This document shows, piece by piece, positions 12,492 to 25,381 of a stretch of DNA of 64,000 bases. Position 1 is the stretch's first letter. The number at the start of each line of letters is the position of its first letter. Source of the stretch: Pyrenophora tritici-repentis (taxonomy: Eukaryota > Ascomycota > Dothideomycetes > Pleosporales > Pleosporaceae); contig NC_089399.1 of the NCBI RefSeq assembly GCF_003171515.1, forward strand, positions 2,542,001-2,606,000, in the 5' to 3' direction. The notes below the pieces were generated by a model. That model searched no databases. It was not told the origin of the DNA and was given only the letters and a program-made list of their open reading frames with translations. Position numbers and translations under genes: made by a program.

Positions 12492-15400
12492 GTGCCATGA
12501 CCAAGGCAATTTGCGCATCTCTGCGCCATTCATGTCGACTCGTTCTTGACGACTGGAGTTGCTCACGAACGCATCAATACCCCGATACCGCACACATCTA
12601 ATCTCCTTCACCTCATGTCTCGCACTACGGTGTGCGCGATCACGCATTGACGACGAGAGTAAGAATCATCTTGCGATTTAGCCCGTTACTATTCAGCACG
12701 ACGGAATCATCAAACCGTTGAACTAGCATTGGACGGGGATAAGAAACATCTCTGTCGGCGAAGATATCTTTTCCTCTCCTGTGTTATATCCCAATCTTCT
12801 TTGTTTCCTTTATCATCTAGGCGTTTGTGGGGTGTTAGATACCGGCAATTGAATGGGCAAACTTTACAACTACATCTGGCGCACTATGGGCACCACGGTC
12901 GCTCCCTTCTTGTTCATTGCTTTACGGACGGTAATTTCGTCCACGCCATTCCTTAACCCCGAGGCCATTAGTTCCTGTCCTGCCGCTCTCTACCCACCAT
13001 TGTGTGCGCCCTCTCTGTCGCTGCTGTAGCCACTACCAGGCCCCATTTTCTAGCTACTTTCTATCACCTCCGCCCAATCAAAATATTATATCTTGTACTT
13101 TTTAGGCGTTAGTATTGGAACCTTTTTAACCTGATATCGTCGCCTCGACATGGATGCCTTTTACTGACTGCTCATGTCAAATGTCCCAAGCAGAGTACAA
13201 AGCCCCAACGGAGCATGAGATGGCCATGTCACACGACCACAACTGGAACCCGCGCTCAGCCTGGCGTTCATAACAACCAAACACTACGTTCGCCCCTCAA
13301 ACCAATCAAATAACCACAACACACAGCTCGGCAATTGTCCATTATTCTTCCTTGATCTATACTCGGCCTAACTCGCGTCCCGCTGATAGAATGGGAAGAA
13401 ACTACGGAATTGATGGACCACCAGCCCACTGCGCTCCGCCTGCTCCGCCCCTGGTAGAACAATGGGGAAAAAAAGAATAAATATAAATAAAACAAGGCTG
13501 GTGCCGAGTACAGTACATGGTGCTACGCAATAGATGCATGGGAGTAGGGCTTGGCCCAAGAACCCCGGTTTTGCATGAAACATGGGGCATCGTTGCATGA
13601 GCGGTGGTATAGTGGACTGGATATTATGATTGCTGGACGAATATGGACATGGACATTGTTGATGTGCTAGGCATATCCGTAGATTGCGATTGGATGAGTT
13701 TATTGGAGCTGGAGATGATGATAGAAGATCGGAATTATTGGCTGTGCTGTAAAACGGGTATGTGATGAGCGGGAGCGACAACCGTTAATGCCAAGATCCA
13801 TGTCACGCGTTCGCTCGCAACCTTCTACCTGGTCACCTGTTATCTCTCACTATGTGTGTGTGTACTGTAGATCGGAACAAAACCAGGTTCACCTTCCTCC
13901 TTTCCGAGAGTCTGGCCGAAGAGCCGAAAGATTGGCCAAAGGTGAACAAAACACACATGGCTGCCTGTCACTAGGACATGCATAGTTGTGAAAATTTGAC
14001 CTGGTTACGCACTCTTTGCATGATTGCGCTAACATATATTATGTCGTCTCCGCTTTTCTTTTGCGCCTTTTTTTCTACTTTTTTTCTTTTTCGCTGACCG
14101 TGGCCTGGATTCTGGTTGGCGGATCATGATGATTTATGCTGCGTTTTGTGAGGGCATTAGTTGGAGTGGTTTGTTGCACGTGTGCTAACTAACTACCGTA
14201 CCCGCTCGGCTTCGACACGTGACGGACGTTTTACACGTTTCACACCCCCGTTCGCTCAGCGCTGCACTGTTGGCATCGTGATGATCGTGTGATGACTGCG
14301 ATGCGCAAGGCTGTGGCTTGAGGCCCGAGTCTTACCTCACCCATCTTGGCTTCCTTCTGTCGATCAGTACCGCATCGCCATCGCCATCGCCTTGTCTAGA
14401 ACGCCTCTATTTCCTACCCCCATTCCCGAGACCTCTCCATCTATCCAGCCTCTAGAACCTCTTAGCCCGGCACAATTGCCAACACATGGCCGTTTTCGAG
14501 CCTCCAAGCCATTCTGCCAACATGCCATCTTGCCATCTTGCCCTTCCTGTCCACCCCAAACAGATCCAATTTCCCATTCCGGCTTCACAAGCAGCGGATC
14601 CTCGTCCCGGCACATCAAATCATCCCGTTGCTCACATGCTCAGTGCTCATCGACCATCTAGACTCTAGAGACCCAAAGACCTGGTCCAGTGGTCTACAGA
14701 CATGCATAACCAGAAAGAGAAATAAAATCCTCCGAGAATACCTGTGGAAAACAAAAGAGCCTTCTCCGCTTTCATGTCCTGAGTCATGTCCCCCGGCACA
14801 TTCTGCTACAAGCCTCATTCTGCGCCATCCAAAGGACCACCGGCAAGCAGAAGAACGTGGATTCGTTTTTTTTTTTTTTTGCTGTTTCGCGTGGTCTGGA
14901 GTGACGGTTGGCCGCCTGCGATGGTTGACGGGGATGAGAGTCAGAGTTGGTGAACAAGGACAGAAAGAGTCATGGAATAGACGGCATGCAAGATTGCCGA
15001 GTGCGAATACGGTCCTGTGGAAATGTCTCTGGTACCATGTTTTCCGACGGTGGATATGGTCTTGTTGCAGATAGAGTGTTGTGGAGTAAGGAAACTCTCT
15101 TTTCACGATTTGTGTCCGTCCGCTGAACTGCCGACGATCATCTACATCTCCTTTTCCTCGCCTTGTACCGAAATTGATGGGTCGAGAAAACTTCGTGTCT
15201 TCTTACCCTACTGGCTGACTGACGATCCCATCTCACCCGGACCATCAACCCCCCGTTTGGTAGTCTGATCTTATCCAAGTGAGCATCTTCGCTGCAAAGG
15301 CACCCTTATCACATGACATGTCGTTCACGTAGCCACTGTACAAAGGGAGTAAAGCGAATAGCAAAGATATATTAAAACAAACTACGTGTATACTCTTTCC

Positions 15401-15664
15401 CGGATGTGATGCAGCGCTGGGTATCAAAGGGGGGTATGAAAAGTTGTGAAGAGCATGCAAAATCGCTCTGAACGAGGGAAAGAAGTGCAGAAAATAAAAG
15501 TAACCATCCACTGCGCAGAGATCCTGGCAGAAAGCCGTCCATATGTATCCCATGCTCTTTCCTATGAGCCCCAAACCCAGTCCAGCCCATTTCGTATACC
15601 CATGTCAGTCATCATCCGTTTTCCCATCTTCATTCATACATTCGTACCCAGAGCGTGATCAGTG
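12492..15664. other. 3.2 kb gap between two converging genes
   Basis: Both flanking genes end here, so this should be 3' UTR only, yet it is unusually long. It holds a T15 run at 14866-14880 and a C/T-rich stretch at about 14340-14480 that resembles a fungal promoter or leader, followed by a 60-codon frame (14486-14668). No frame has a recognisable domain. No RNA gene is recognised. Confidence 0.5.
14486..14668 (+). CDS. Possible small ORF of 60 residues, weak
   Basis: An ATG in good context (CACATGGCC) follows a C/T-rich stretch and opens a 60-residue Pro/His/Ser-rich frame. No domain, signal or homology is visible, and base composition could produce this by chance. It is listed only because the position would suit a small gene in an otherwise unexplained convergent gap. 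Confidence 0.12.
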   Translation: MAVFEPPSHSANMPSCHLALPVHPKQIQFPIPASQAADPRPGTSNHPVAHMLSAHRPSRL

Positions 15665-18521
15665 TTACTTCAGCATCGTCGAGTTCTCTTCAGGCATGCT
15701 TCCGTTGATCGTGGCACCGCTGATACTCGATCTAGGATATTCGCCAGGCACATGGAGGTCACTGACACTAATGTCGGTGTCCATTCTCTTAGGCATACCT
15801 GGATGTGCCATAGAGTCCGCAGCATCTACTAGATCCACAGGAACTGGGCCGCCGTTGACAGTCTGACCAAAGGCAGGGGCGACGCCTACCTCAGACTCTC
15901 CTAAAAAAGACGACGTGGTTGCCGGTGTTCCTTGACCGTTGATCTGGGGCTGAGTTTGGCTGTCAAAGACAGGTGCGACAATAGGAGCAGCAGGCTGGGC
16001 TACGTAACCTGTGTCATCGATCTGATCAGGGCGAATGTGGTCAGGGTGCCGTTCAGGGAAGTCTTGCACAGGAGTAGCGTCTGAAAAGTCCATCGCCCTG
16101 GGATGTTCGCCGGGATGTTGCTGTGGGTGCTCATTTAGATTCTGTTGTTGTGCCTGCATATGTTGCTGCGCCAACTGCTTCCTCCGATATGCTTCGGCTG
16201 CTAGGGCTCCAGTTGCTGCTCCTCCTGCAGCGGGCGCCATCCAGTTGCCGTAGTTGTTACTGTCGTGGCGTTGAATGGGCTGGCCATTGCCAATTGGCTG
16301 GTCATAGTTCTCGGTGTAGGTTTGCTGTGTTGGATAGGGCTGGGGATCGGGTGCGTAGGATGAGCCATTGGTAGTCATGGGGTCGTACGATTGCTGGGGG
16401 AATGGGTATGAGTTTACGAAACTGGGTTGAGGCTGTTGCGGGATGGGCTGTGCATATTGAGTCTGGATGGGATACGTGGCATGGGCTTCCTGTGGCGGAC
16501 CTCCGGCCATGGTGTTTAGATCATTACCGACCTCCGAACTTCCACTAGATGGCGAAAGAGGGGCTTGTAAGTTACGGTTGACCATCAAATCGGATGGGAA
16601 TCGCCCACCTGGAGAAGGTCGTGAAGGTCGCACCGGAGACTGGTCGCGCACGGTCTGGTCTTTCATCGACTGATTGGCTGAGAAGGGGATGGCGTCTGCC
16701 TCGTCTTCTTCTAGTCCGCCATCGGAGCTGGCTGAGTGGTGGCTGCCGGCACTGGTACTCCTGACGCTGGCGTGGCGGCGTACAAAGGCATTGCGTTCCT
16801 CTCCGCGCTTCTCAGTCAAGGCCTTGATATCCTCGAACCAAGCCGCCATGGTCTCGTAAGTCTCTGCCCGGAATACCCAAGTGTGGCCGCGGTGCATAGA
16901 TCCAGCTTGGCGACCTTTGATGACAAACTTGTGGGAGGAACTTCCGGGCTGAGATCGAGAGCCAAGCTTCTGGTCCGGCAGATACAAGGACATGACTGGA
17001 GGCTGAGTATAGATGCGATCGGCCGACTTGAACTCATGGAGATGCGTAGGTGACAGAACATACCTGCCTTGTTAGATCACATAGTTGAATGGAATGGGCC
17101 ACTTACCAGCCTGGTGTGTATGACTTGAGATATTTGCTCTTCCTCTCTAGCATTCCCGCCCTGACCTCTGTGGTGGCTGGATGGTATTTTCCGGGATACT
17201 GAATATTCTCTAGCCTGCGTAGTGGTATGTCCGGGTTGACAAAATGGGGATCGCTTCTCACGAATCTGCTCCACTCAAGGTCCCGCGGCATGGCAATGGG
17301 GCCATTGCGGAGTCTCTCGACCGTGTTGTACTGCTCATCGGCATCGCGCTTCAGAATGCTGGCCAGGGCGTTGTAGGCCTTTTGGACTTCACCAACGACA
17401 ATGGACTCGAGTTCGCGGCCAGAGTTCTCGAGATTGAGGTAGGCCTGGGGTTGTTAGCTGTGGGCAATTCATGCATTCGTACTGACTGACTCTGTGGAGG
17501 TAGTTTTCCTCGTCGATTTGTCTCTCTACTTGTCGCTCGACACCCAGACGAACGACATATGGGTCTCCCTTGCCAGCAATGGCAGCCGGATCTGAGTCGA
17601 CCAGGGCCAGAGCTTCCTCGAGTGCCGTCACACACTTTCTCGTCGTCTCCTTCTCCTTCTCGACGTTATTCTTAAAATCGCCAGAAAGTGACTTGATCTC
17701 CTTGATCTTCTGCGCAAGATCGGCTCGCAGTCCGCTGAGCTGGTTGATGACATCTGCCTCTACGTCCCTCGCCTTGTTGGCTTCGAGGATAGCCTGTTTG
17801 TGGAAGTCGCGAAGGATACGGTTGGCGTCATTCAAGCCACCCTCGAGTAGGAGTGCTGCAGGCGCATTGGTGTTGTTGATGACGTTTGACACCTTGAGGA
17901 GGGATTTGGCGCGGTGCTCGTATGAGGAGGCCACTTCTCGGAAGTAGGTAATGAGGTCTTTGAGGAACTTTCGCCAGGCTAGGATATGTTAGTGAAAGGG
18001 TCTTGTTGTCTGCTAATAGGGGCCAACGTACTCTGGAAGCGTTCTGCGAGTAGCTCAGTAGGCGTGCCCTTTGTTGGTACGGGTGTGTAAAAGACACTGT
18101 CCTCGCGATCATAGCCCCGCTCTTGGTCTTCGATAGCAACGCCGCGAATGCTGCCAGCGTGGATTGACTTCCTGCTCCCACTTCGCTTCAAGCTGCCGCT
18201 CCTCTTGACCGAGTTCTTCTTCTTCAGTGTGCCGCTACGTGAAGGCGCTATCCCTTGATTGAGTGTAGAGGATCGCGAGGAAGAGCGCTGGGGCATGTCG
18301 CCGTCGAGGATGGAAGAACCCCGTGTGCGCGCATCGAAGTCCTCCTCGAACCTGCCGAGGCGCGAACGTTCCTGTGGTGCGCTTGCTGGACCGTCGGCGA
18401 AGTCATGTACGCCATACTGTGTGGGTGCAGAAGCGCCGTATCCGCGACTGAGGTAAGTTGGGTCGTCTACTTGCGGTACAGGAGCGTATGCTGAAGGGGT
18501 AATTGGGCGCTGCGACGCCAT
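15665..18521 (-). CDS. Slm1/Slm2-like protein: F-BAR-like coiled region plus PH domain
   Basis: Four exons (18521-18032, 17978-17491, 17444-17107, 17063-15665) give 904 residues. The N-terminal ~160 residues are low complexity with Ser/Lys/Arg-rich repeats (RSGSLKRSGS). A helical F-BAR-like region follows (WRKFLKDLITYFREVASSYEHRAKSLLKVSN and on), then a PH domain from about residue 425 to 545 (GMLERKSKYLKSYTPGWYVL ... HTWVFRAETYETMAAWFEDI). The C-terminal ~350 residues are Gln/Pro-rich and disordered. In yeast, Slm1/2 bind PI(4,5)P2 at eisosomes and bring TORC2 to its kinase targets. The fungal proteins usually have this long disordered tail. Splice sites are canonical, except that the second donor (GTCAGT) was chosen because it keeps the frame. 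Confidence 0.88.
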
Positions 18522-20941
18522 GTCGAAAGATTGCTATGATTGCTACCTTGGCTACTGCGTTATTTGCTTTTGTTTGCGACAGTAGGGTGATCGGACCCTG
18601 GCGACTTTATTCTTTCCTACCAGGACGTTACGTTCGCACCAACAGCGCAGAAGGTTCACCCGTTACGCCCAAGTAACCTTGGAACCCTGAACCTGAAGTG
18701 TGGCTGTGGCTGTGGCCTGCGATGACGTGTGGAGACCTCGGAGGGGTCACGGCGCAGCTGACTAACACCGGATGGAGATGGTGCCGTAGATCAATATCTA
18801 CTTTCAATTTCCTTCAAATCCCTGAGTGAGCGGGAGATGATTGAATTAATGACTTGTCTGTCTTGTCGCAGACGAAAAGCCAACTTGTACACTTGAACAC
18901 CGGCCTTGAACGCCGGCTATGCGGAACTGAAGAAGCTCACACAGACATGTATAAATGATGTCATCGGTACCCGAACGTCATCGTCATCGTGCAGCCCACG
19001 ATGCTTTCCGCGCTCTAGCTCGTGGCACTGCTTTCAATAATCAACCTATCACTATTTATCCTTCATTTCTCCTATCGCGCCGTTGGGCTGCCGTCGCTCT
19101 TAATGTCGTGGCAATGGTTACAGAGGCTTGCGGAACTGCGCGGAGACTCTGTCTGCCGGCGTGGCTTCCCAGTTTCTTCACCTCAGCGGCCAGCGATAGG
19201 TTAGTGATTGTGCTGCATCTCCGCCCGCCAACACGTGGAGACTTCAAGTGGAGAAAATGGGCCGAACGTGCCGACCCAGGAATTTGATTTGCATTCATCC
19301 AGTATCTCTGCAGATCAATGCATCTAATAAAATACCGAGCTATGTACGTTTCTCCTACTGTCATGGCTGCAAGCTTCCTATGTTACCTTCCGACGCTTCG
19401 GCCGTCTTTGTACAGCCGGCATGCACCCTGAAAGTCCCTTTGCTTCAACACTACCCAACGCTAACGCATCTAGGGTACCACAAAATGCCTTGGTCATGTT
19501 TGACCATCAAGTAATAGTAGACTCCGAGATTCCATGTCCTTGGCTGGGTGTTTTGAATTCGGCACTGGACGACACAACTATGGCAGACACTACCTAGTGC
19601 TCTCCACATCGCCGTGTCGCATATACATAGTCGTCTGCCAAAGAACAGCCTGCGAAACACCGCTTACAACCGCAGTGTTCCACGGAAAAACAATCACGAT
19701 AGTTAACTTACCCCATGCGCACTACTGCGTCTTACGCCTTTGCGCTGGCCGGGAAGTATCCTTCCATGTCGGACCGATTACTGTATAATGTGTTTGACGA
19801 CCACAATGATGATGACTGTAGATTGAAGGCCTAAGGAACTACTTGCTGTCCCTAATTTAGTTACTGACCAAAGTTATCGAGCCAAAGAGTCTACCTCGTG
19901 GTGATTGACGGACACGGTGCCACATCACTACCTCAGATGTCCAGTATAGGGAGTTAGGAAACATATAATACATTTACTGCAAGCTGCGATACACGTGAAC
20001 ATGAAGACATCGGCTGTCATTGGAGGATTTCTATCTCTTTCCCTGATAGAAATTGGCTGACAACAGAGCTGATCAGATCGCGCTAACACCGTGTGGTACG
20101 GAGATGCGAACATATTGCTCCAAAACATTCTATAGCGACAAGTACGTCTTTGATCCATATAATTGCCCATTTTTGACAAAAAATCAGCAGCAGACAGAAA
20201 AGATATTAGCAGAAAAATGGCGCCTCGGAAACTACACATCGGAGGGTCTCAGTGTAGCTTACTGGCCTTCCCCATCCAAAACTTCAGTATGCGAGCTCAT
20301 AGCCAGGAGATTGTTACAACACTCGTATACGCGTAGGAGTATGATGCAGATGGCCGCAGTAGACTACTCAGATTCTACTGATCCACCGCAGGCGGTGGAT
20401 TACAAAGCAAAGTTCAACATCTACCGTTGATGCTCGCTTCCAATAACCGGTCATGAGGTCCATGTCCACGGGCCTCTATTGCGGGAATATATTAAGCGAC
20501 AGCACACAAAGACCTTGCCAAGCGTCAATCACGCGCCACTGTATCACACAAGGCTGTCATTTCGAAACAATATAAATCGACGCCCACGCAGAGCCGATAC
20601 CACTCTGTAGCTCGGGAGTCATTGGGCGTCTTTTCATTTATTGCCTTATTGCCGACAGCAGCGATGCTGACCGTGGTACAAAACAAGTCTAAGCTGCATG
20701 CCAATGCTTGGGGACTTATTCGCGATGGTTTCATACGGCGTTAATAGATTGCAGCCCATCGGGAGTGTAGATGAGAAGTGCCTTTGTGTCTGGTACGAGT
20801 CTTATGTGCGTCAGGTAGGGTGTTTCTACGAAGAGAGACGAGATATATAAGGGAGGGGGGGGGGTGCCATGTAGGAGGATATCATCCACCCCCACAGGAC
20901 GGTAAACACTCAACTCCTACAGAAAACCCTGCCCGCTCAAG
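18522..20941. other. Divergent upstream region, 2.4 kb
   Basis: Between the Slm1-like gene (-) and the AA9 gene (+). Partly AT-rich in the middle. No frame here, including 20053-20430, shows a domain. Near the AA9 gene there is a TATA-like box and a G-rich run at 20851-20866. I see no RNA gene or transposon ends. Confidence 0.5.
20844..20851 (+). promoter_or_regulatory. TATA-like box of the AA9 gene
   Basis: TATATAAG lies 91 bp upstream of the AA9 ATG, followed by a long G run. A CCCCAC at 20890-20895 fits the CreA carbon-repressor consensus (SYGGRG on the other strand), but single sites of this kind are common by chance. Confidence 0.45.
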
Positions 20942-21783
20942 ATGAGGTTCCTTTCCATCGCTGTAGCTGTTCTACCCGCACTGGTCTCAGCCCATACCAT
21001 TGCCCAACGTGTTCGAGTCAACGGTCAAGACTTTGGTCAAGGCAACGGTATTCGCGTTGCTCCGTCCAACAACCCCATCACCAACGTAAACGACGGAAAC
21101 CTTGCCTGCAATGCGAACCCCTCCTCCTCTAGCAAGGTCATTGATATAAAGCCCGGAGACAAGGTCGGTGTCATGTGGGGTCACGTCGTTGGCGGAGCAC
21201 AGTACGTTTCATTTAGGTTTATATCCAGCTTCCAGATCACTGACTCCACATAGATTCGCAAACGACCCAGATCACCCGATTGCCAAATCTCACAAGGGTC
21301 CCGCCATCTTCTACATGGCCAAGGTCTCCAACGCAGCCACTGTCTCCCCATCTGGCCTGGCCTGGTTCAAAGTCTCTGAAGATGGTCTCGATAGCTCTGG
21401 CAACTGGGGTGTTGACCGTATGCTCAACAACGGAGGATGGACTGAGATGACAATGCCTTCTTGCGTCGCTCCTGGACAATATCTTCTCCGTGCTGAGATG
21501 ATTGCTCTGCACAGTGCTAGCACGACTGGTGGTGCACAATTCTATGTGGTAAGTGATCAATGCTGATACGACGACGGGAACATCAGCTAAACCTTTCCTC
21601 TAGGGATGCGCACAAATCAACGTTTCAGGCTCTGGTTCGAAGGCAGGAAATACAGTCGGCTTTCCGGGTGCTTACAGCGCAAATGATCCTGGTATCAAAC
21701 TTAGCATCTACAATGCTCAAGGTCAGCCCAAGGGCAACGGTACGCCGTACCAAATTCCCGGACCTGCAAAGTTGCAGTGCTAG
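20942..21783 (+). CDS. AA9 lytic polysaccharide monooxygenase (formerly GH61), no CBM
   Basis: Secreted copper enzyme of the AA9 family, which oxidatively cleaves cellulose and related glucans. Exons 20942-21201, 21254-21548 and 21604-21783 give 244 residues. The 17-residue signal peptide ends exactly before His18, which becomes the N-terminal His of the copper brace. The second brace ligand is probably His100 (in [11 protein letters not shown]), with the axial Tyr in QFYVGCAQI (Tyr184). There is no CBM1 or linker; the protein ends shortly after the catalytic domain (GPAKLQC). The His1 position fixes the start and signal cleavage. Whether it acts at C1, C4 or both cannot be read here. The 3' end converges on the dehydrogenase gene, 167 bp away. 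Confidence 0.94.
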
Positions 21784-21950
21784 ATAAGGTGTCAAAAGGA
21801 GGTAGAGTGAGAGTGAGAGACTGTATATAATGTAGATGGCGCATGTAGCTTCTTCTGAGTATGACGCTCATCTTTAGATGACGACAGAACTCAACAACAT
21901 CGCTTCAAGTATCTTACCAACTATCCATCGTCATCCTCACATACTCATCA

Positions 21951-23095
21951 TCATACATCTACAACAATCTTCCCCCTAACTCTCCCACCCTCCATATACG
22001 CCTTGATGCTCTCCCACGCCTCTTTGTGCCTCTCCTCTTCCAAAATACCCTTGACAACATCCTGCACCACCACCTTTACCTCGCCCTCCTCCGCCAGCCG
22101 TCTCACCTGTTCCAACAGCTCGCTCTTTTGGTACAGAATAACATTTGCATACCGCGGCCCCAAAAGCCACCCACGAACATGTCTCAACACCTGTGAGGGG
22201 TATGTGAAGTACGTCAACGGCCCACCCATAGCCGTCCTCGATGTCTTATCCCCCACGATTGTAATATACGCGCCCGACGTATGCAACAGCTCCGTCCAAT
22301 GCGCAAACATGTCCGTCCCACCCACGCAATCAATGTACAAATCGTACTTTTTCCCGTCCGGTCTTTTCGACAACAGTGATTGAGGTACATCTTGGGTGCC
22401 ATAGTCGATGACTTCATCCGCACCCAGTTCTCGCACAAAATCCGCGTTGCGACCAGAGCAGATGCCGATGACATGGCATCCATACATTTTCTTTGCGAGC
22501 TGTACGCACCACATTCCCACGCCGCCGCTTGCGCCTGAGACGATGACGCGGCGCTGCTCTGGGTTCGGGGAGCGGGATGGCGCGGGCAGCCAGTCAAGAA
22601 TTGCAAAGGCCGTGAGAAGGACGAGGGGGATGGCTGCAGCTTCTTGATGAGTCAAGGTTGTCGGTTTCTTTGCTATGGGTTCTGTGCCGGGGTTTATAGA
22701 GAGGTAGTGCGTGAATGTTCCTTCGGCCATCTATTTTCTCTTTATCAGCTTGGTAATCGTGTGTGTGCTATTATTCGACGTACCGGTCGATTACATAGTC
22801 CGAAAACTTCATCTCCAATGTCCCAGTTCCCAGTCCCTTTCACGTCAGAACCAATGGCAACTATCTCGCCAGAGTAGTCTCTTCCTATGCCCTTCTCTTT
22901 GTTTCCGGCAAGCCAGCCGATTACAGGGTTGCCCCACAGTTGAATGTCCACCGGGTTGATGGCCGCAGCTTTGACCTTCACAAGAACTTCATTTGGTTTA
23001 GGTGTTGGAACGGAGGTGTGTGTTAGATGCGGTTGACTGGAGGGTTTCGTGTAGATAAGGGAAGTATTTGACTCGGGGCGGGTTGTGGATGCCAT
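21951..23095 (-). CDS. Medium-chain dehydrogenase/reductase, ToxD-like zinc-independent oxidoreductase
   Basis: Exons 23095-22784 and 22730-21951 give 363 residues. The N-terminal GroES-like domain has VLVKVKAAAINPVDIQ and GRDYSGEIVAIGSDV; the Rossmann domain has the cofactor loop VSGASGGVGMWCVQLAKKMYG, typical of NADPH-binding quinone oxidoreductase or enoyl reductase types. The catalytic zinc ligands of classical alcohol dehydrogenases are not evident. Fungal members include stand-alone trans-enoyl reductases of polyketide pathways (ToxD/LovC type), but no polyketide synthase is nearby, so the substrate is unknown. The intron keeps frame and joins CNRP to MAEGTFTHY. Confidence 0.85.
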
Positions 23096-23575
23096 GGTAG
23101 TCCCACTCAGTTTACTGTTTTTGCGATTGGGAAAGTAAAGAGTTCTGAGTTAGGTGGGAGAACGTTTATATGCTAGCATTTGATTACTACTCTGCACTCT
23201 CGGGTTACTGCTTGAGGCCAACGGGGATCACGACAATGTTACCGATGACGTCAGACGCTCTTGTGTTCGCTGCACCCCTCACGAGGAAACAATCCAGGGG
23301 TATAAGCATGATTACTTGAAGATTTCAAGGTTATCGACGCGACCACAGTAGCACAAAAGACAGCCAAGCTGTTACTCCTCTATAAGAAGAGCCGCGTGAG
23401 AGTGTGGGAAACGATGCGATTGAGCTGCCATGTAGCCTATACGAGTCATGTAATACGGGTACATGACAGGAAAACGCTGATCATTCCATGTTCGTCATAG
23501 GGCTCTAGAATAAGCTACAGGGTAATCTTTTCCCCAGCAAGGGACGTTTCTCCTAGGGATACGAGGTATTCAATC
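23096..23575. other. Intergenic, dehydrogenase promoter side
   Basis: This 480 bp holds the promoter of the - strand dehydrogenase and the 3' UTR of the MFS gene. No further feature is recognised. Confidence 0.5.
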
Positions 23576-25381
23576 TCAAAGTTTTACTGTACTCCTCGCC
23601 CGAATCATGCCCCCGTACCGAATGAACAAGAACGGTATCGGAACCAAGGCCACAGCAATAAGACCCAACATGGTATTGCCCCACCCGTATCCCAACTGCG
23701 CATACATGTCCTCGCTACTTAATGGGATGAACGCAGCCGCAAGACTGCGCATCACCGTGCACGCCGCCATGGCGCTCGCCGCATAAACCGTGAACACGTC
23801 TACGAGATATGTCGTCGCGGGCATAAATGTCATCAAGAGACCAAACCCAAAGATACCCGTTGCGATGATTGGTACAATGTAGTGCACCTGGTATTGTACA
23901 CTCCAGGCGTATATGAAGAGACTGATGGGGATGAACACACCTCCAATGCACATCATATACAGTCGATGTTCAGGGCAGAAGTCTCCGCGCGCCATATGCT
24001 TGTGTACAACCTTGTTGCCGTAGTGGATGTATGTGACTTGACCGATAAAGGAGCCAATGCCTAGTCCTAGAAATGAGAGACCGACTATTCCACCCGTCCA
24101 GCCGTATTGGTTGGTGAAGACGCTGGTGAAGGTCGTGAACATGATGTAGAGGAAGGCATATGTGATGGCAACATAAAGCGAGATTGCGAAGCAGATTGTT
24201 GAGCGGAACAACATCTTGGATGGCCGAATAATCGAGTATTTGAATAGTTCGCGCGAGGTTCGGCCAGTATCAAGTTTGGAGCGTAGCTTAGTGTTACCTG
24301 TCTCGGCTTTGAGGCGGTTCACTTTACGCTGGAGGATGATGATGGCAGAGGTTTCGCTCATGAATACGAACGACGCAATGACACATGCAGCACCCTGCAA
24401 AGTTAGTCAAGTTTAATAGCAGGCCCTGCGGAAACCTACCACTATGGCAACGAACCAGAAATTCCATCTGCACAAGCACTCTCATTAGCCCTTGGACAGC
24501 CTCAAAAAACGGATTTGTGAAAATCCCGACTTACCTCCAGCCCTTAGCGACAGTAAGGAAGCCTCCGATGATCGGTCCAACGCAAGGTCCAATAGCTGCC
24601 CTGATCGTCAGTTAGCACTCACATCATCAAATCTGCCTCACTCACTTGGTCCCATCATCCAAAAAGCCATCGCAGTACCACGCTGCTCCCTGGGTATCAG
24701 GTCCGCGATAGTTCCTCCTCCAAGCACCATTGGTGCTCCACCAAAGCACCCCATCAAAAACCGGAATACAACGAATTGGGCCATATTAGTAGCCAAGGCC
24801 GCCGCAACGGTGAACATGATGAATAAAAAGCTGCAACTGTGATACAACGGTAACCTCCCATACATCTCGGACAGCGGTGCAATGATCAAGGGCCCAAACG
24901 AAAATCCAAGCACATAGACCGACACCATAAAACCCTTGAGCATCCCACTTGTTGAGTGAAACTCGCGCATGATTTGTGGGACACCAGACACAAATTGTGA
25001 GCTTGCGAGTGGGACTAGGAAGGTGATGGCCGATACGATAGCTACCATACTCCATTTCTTCGACGCTTTCCAATTAATTGGGTCTTCTGGGTCGTTGGGG
25101 CCGTCAAAGTCGACGATGTTAGGATCGTTTTGTAATTCATCCTCTCGCTCGTCTTGGTCTGTGCACGATACTGAGTCGGGTTGGCCTTTCTCAACATCTG
25201 TATCAATGGTGTTCTGCTTCTCATATATCCGCCGCGAGGTCCCTGAGGTATGACTCGGCACTGGATGGATTGAGCCAAGTCTGTTGGGAATATTTGCATC
25301 ATGACCTTCGGCTGCTGCGAGATCTATAATCTCGCTTCCGGTAGGGTGTTGATACAGTCCTGGTGACGACGGTTGTGACAT
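23576..25381 (-). CDS. MFS transporter, DHA1-like drug:H+ antiporter type
   Basis: Integral membrane exporter of the major facilitator superfamily. Exons 25381-24646, 24595-24535, 24467-24440 and 24394-23576 give 547 residues. A ~100-residue acidic cytosolic N terminus (EKGQPDSVSCTDQDEREDE) precedes the membrane part. Visible motifs: NWKASKKW before helix 1, motif A as SEMYGRLPLYH, and TIGPCVGPIIGGFL (antiporter motif C region) created only after splicing the first intron. The third exon is 28 nt. About 12 hydrophobic helices are expected. The first frame-compatible ATG with good fit is 25381. It is transcribed the same way as the dehydrogenase 480 bp downstream, which may be coincidence. Substrate is unknown. 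Confidence 0.88.

Noticed and set aside
13368..13781. 137-codon frame in the convergent gap
   Set aside because: Has one hydrophobic stretch but no good start context or domain; composition explains it.
20053..20430. 125-codon frame upstream of the AA9 gene
   Set aside because: No domain, no leader-like upstream sequence, and AT-rich surroundings.
21951..25381. Secondary-metabolite cluster built on the ToxD-like enzyme and the MFS transporter
   Set aside because: No polyketide, peptide or terpene synthase or pathway regulator lies within the window.
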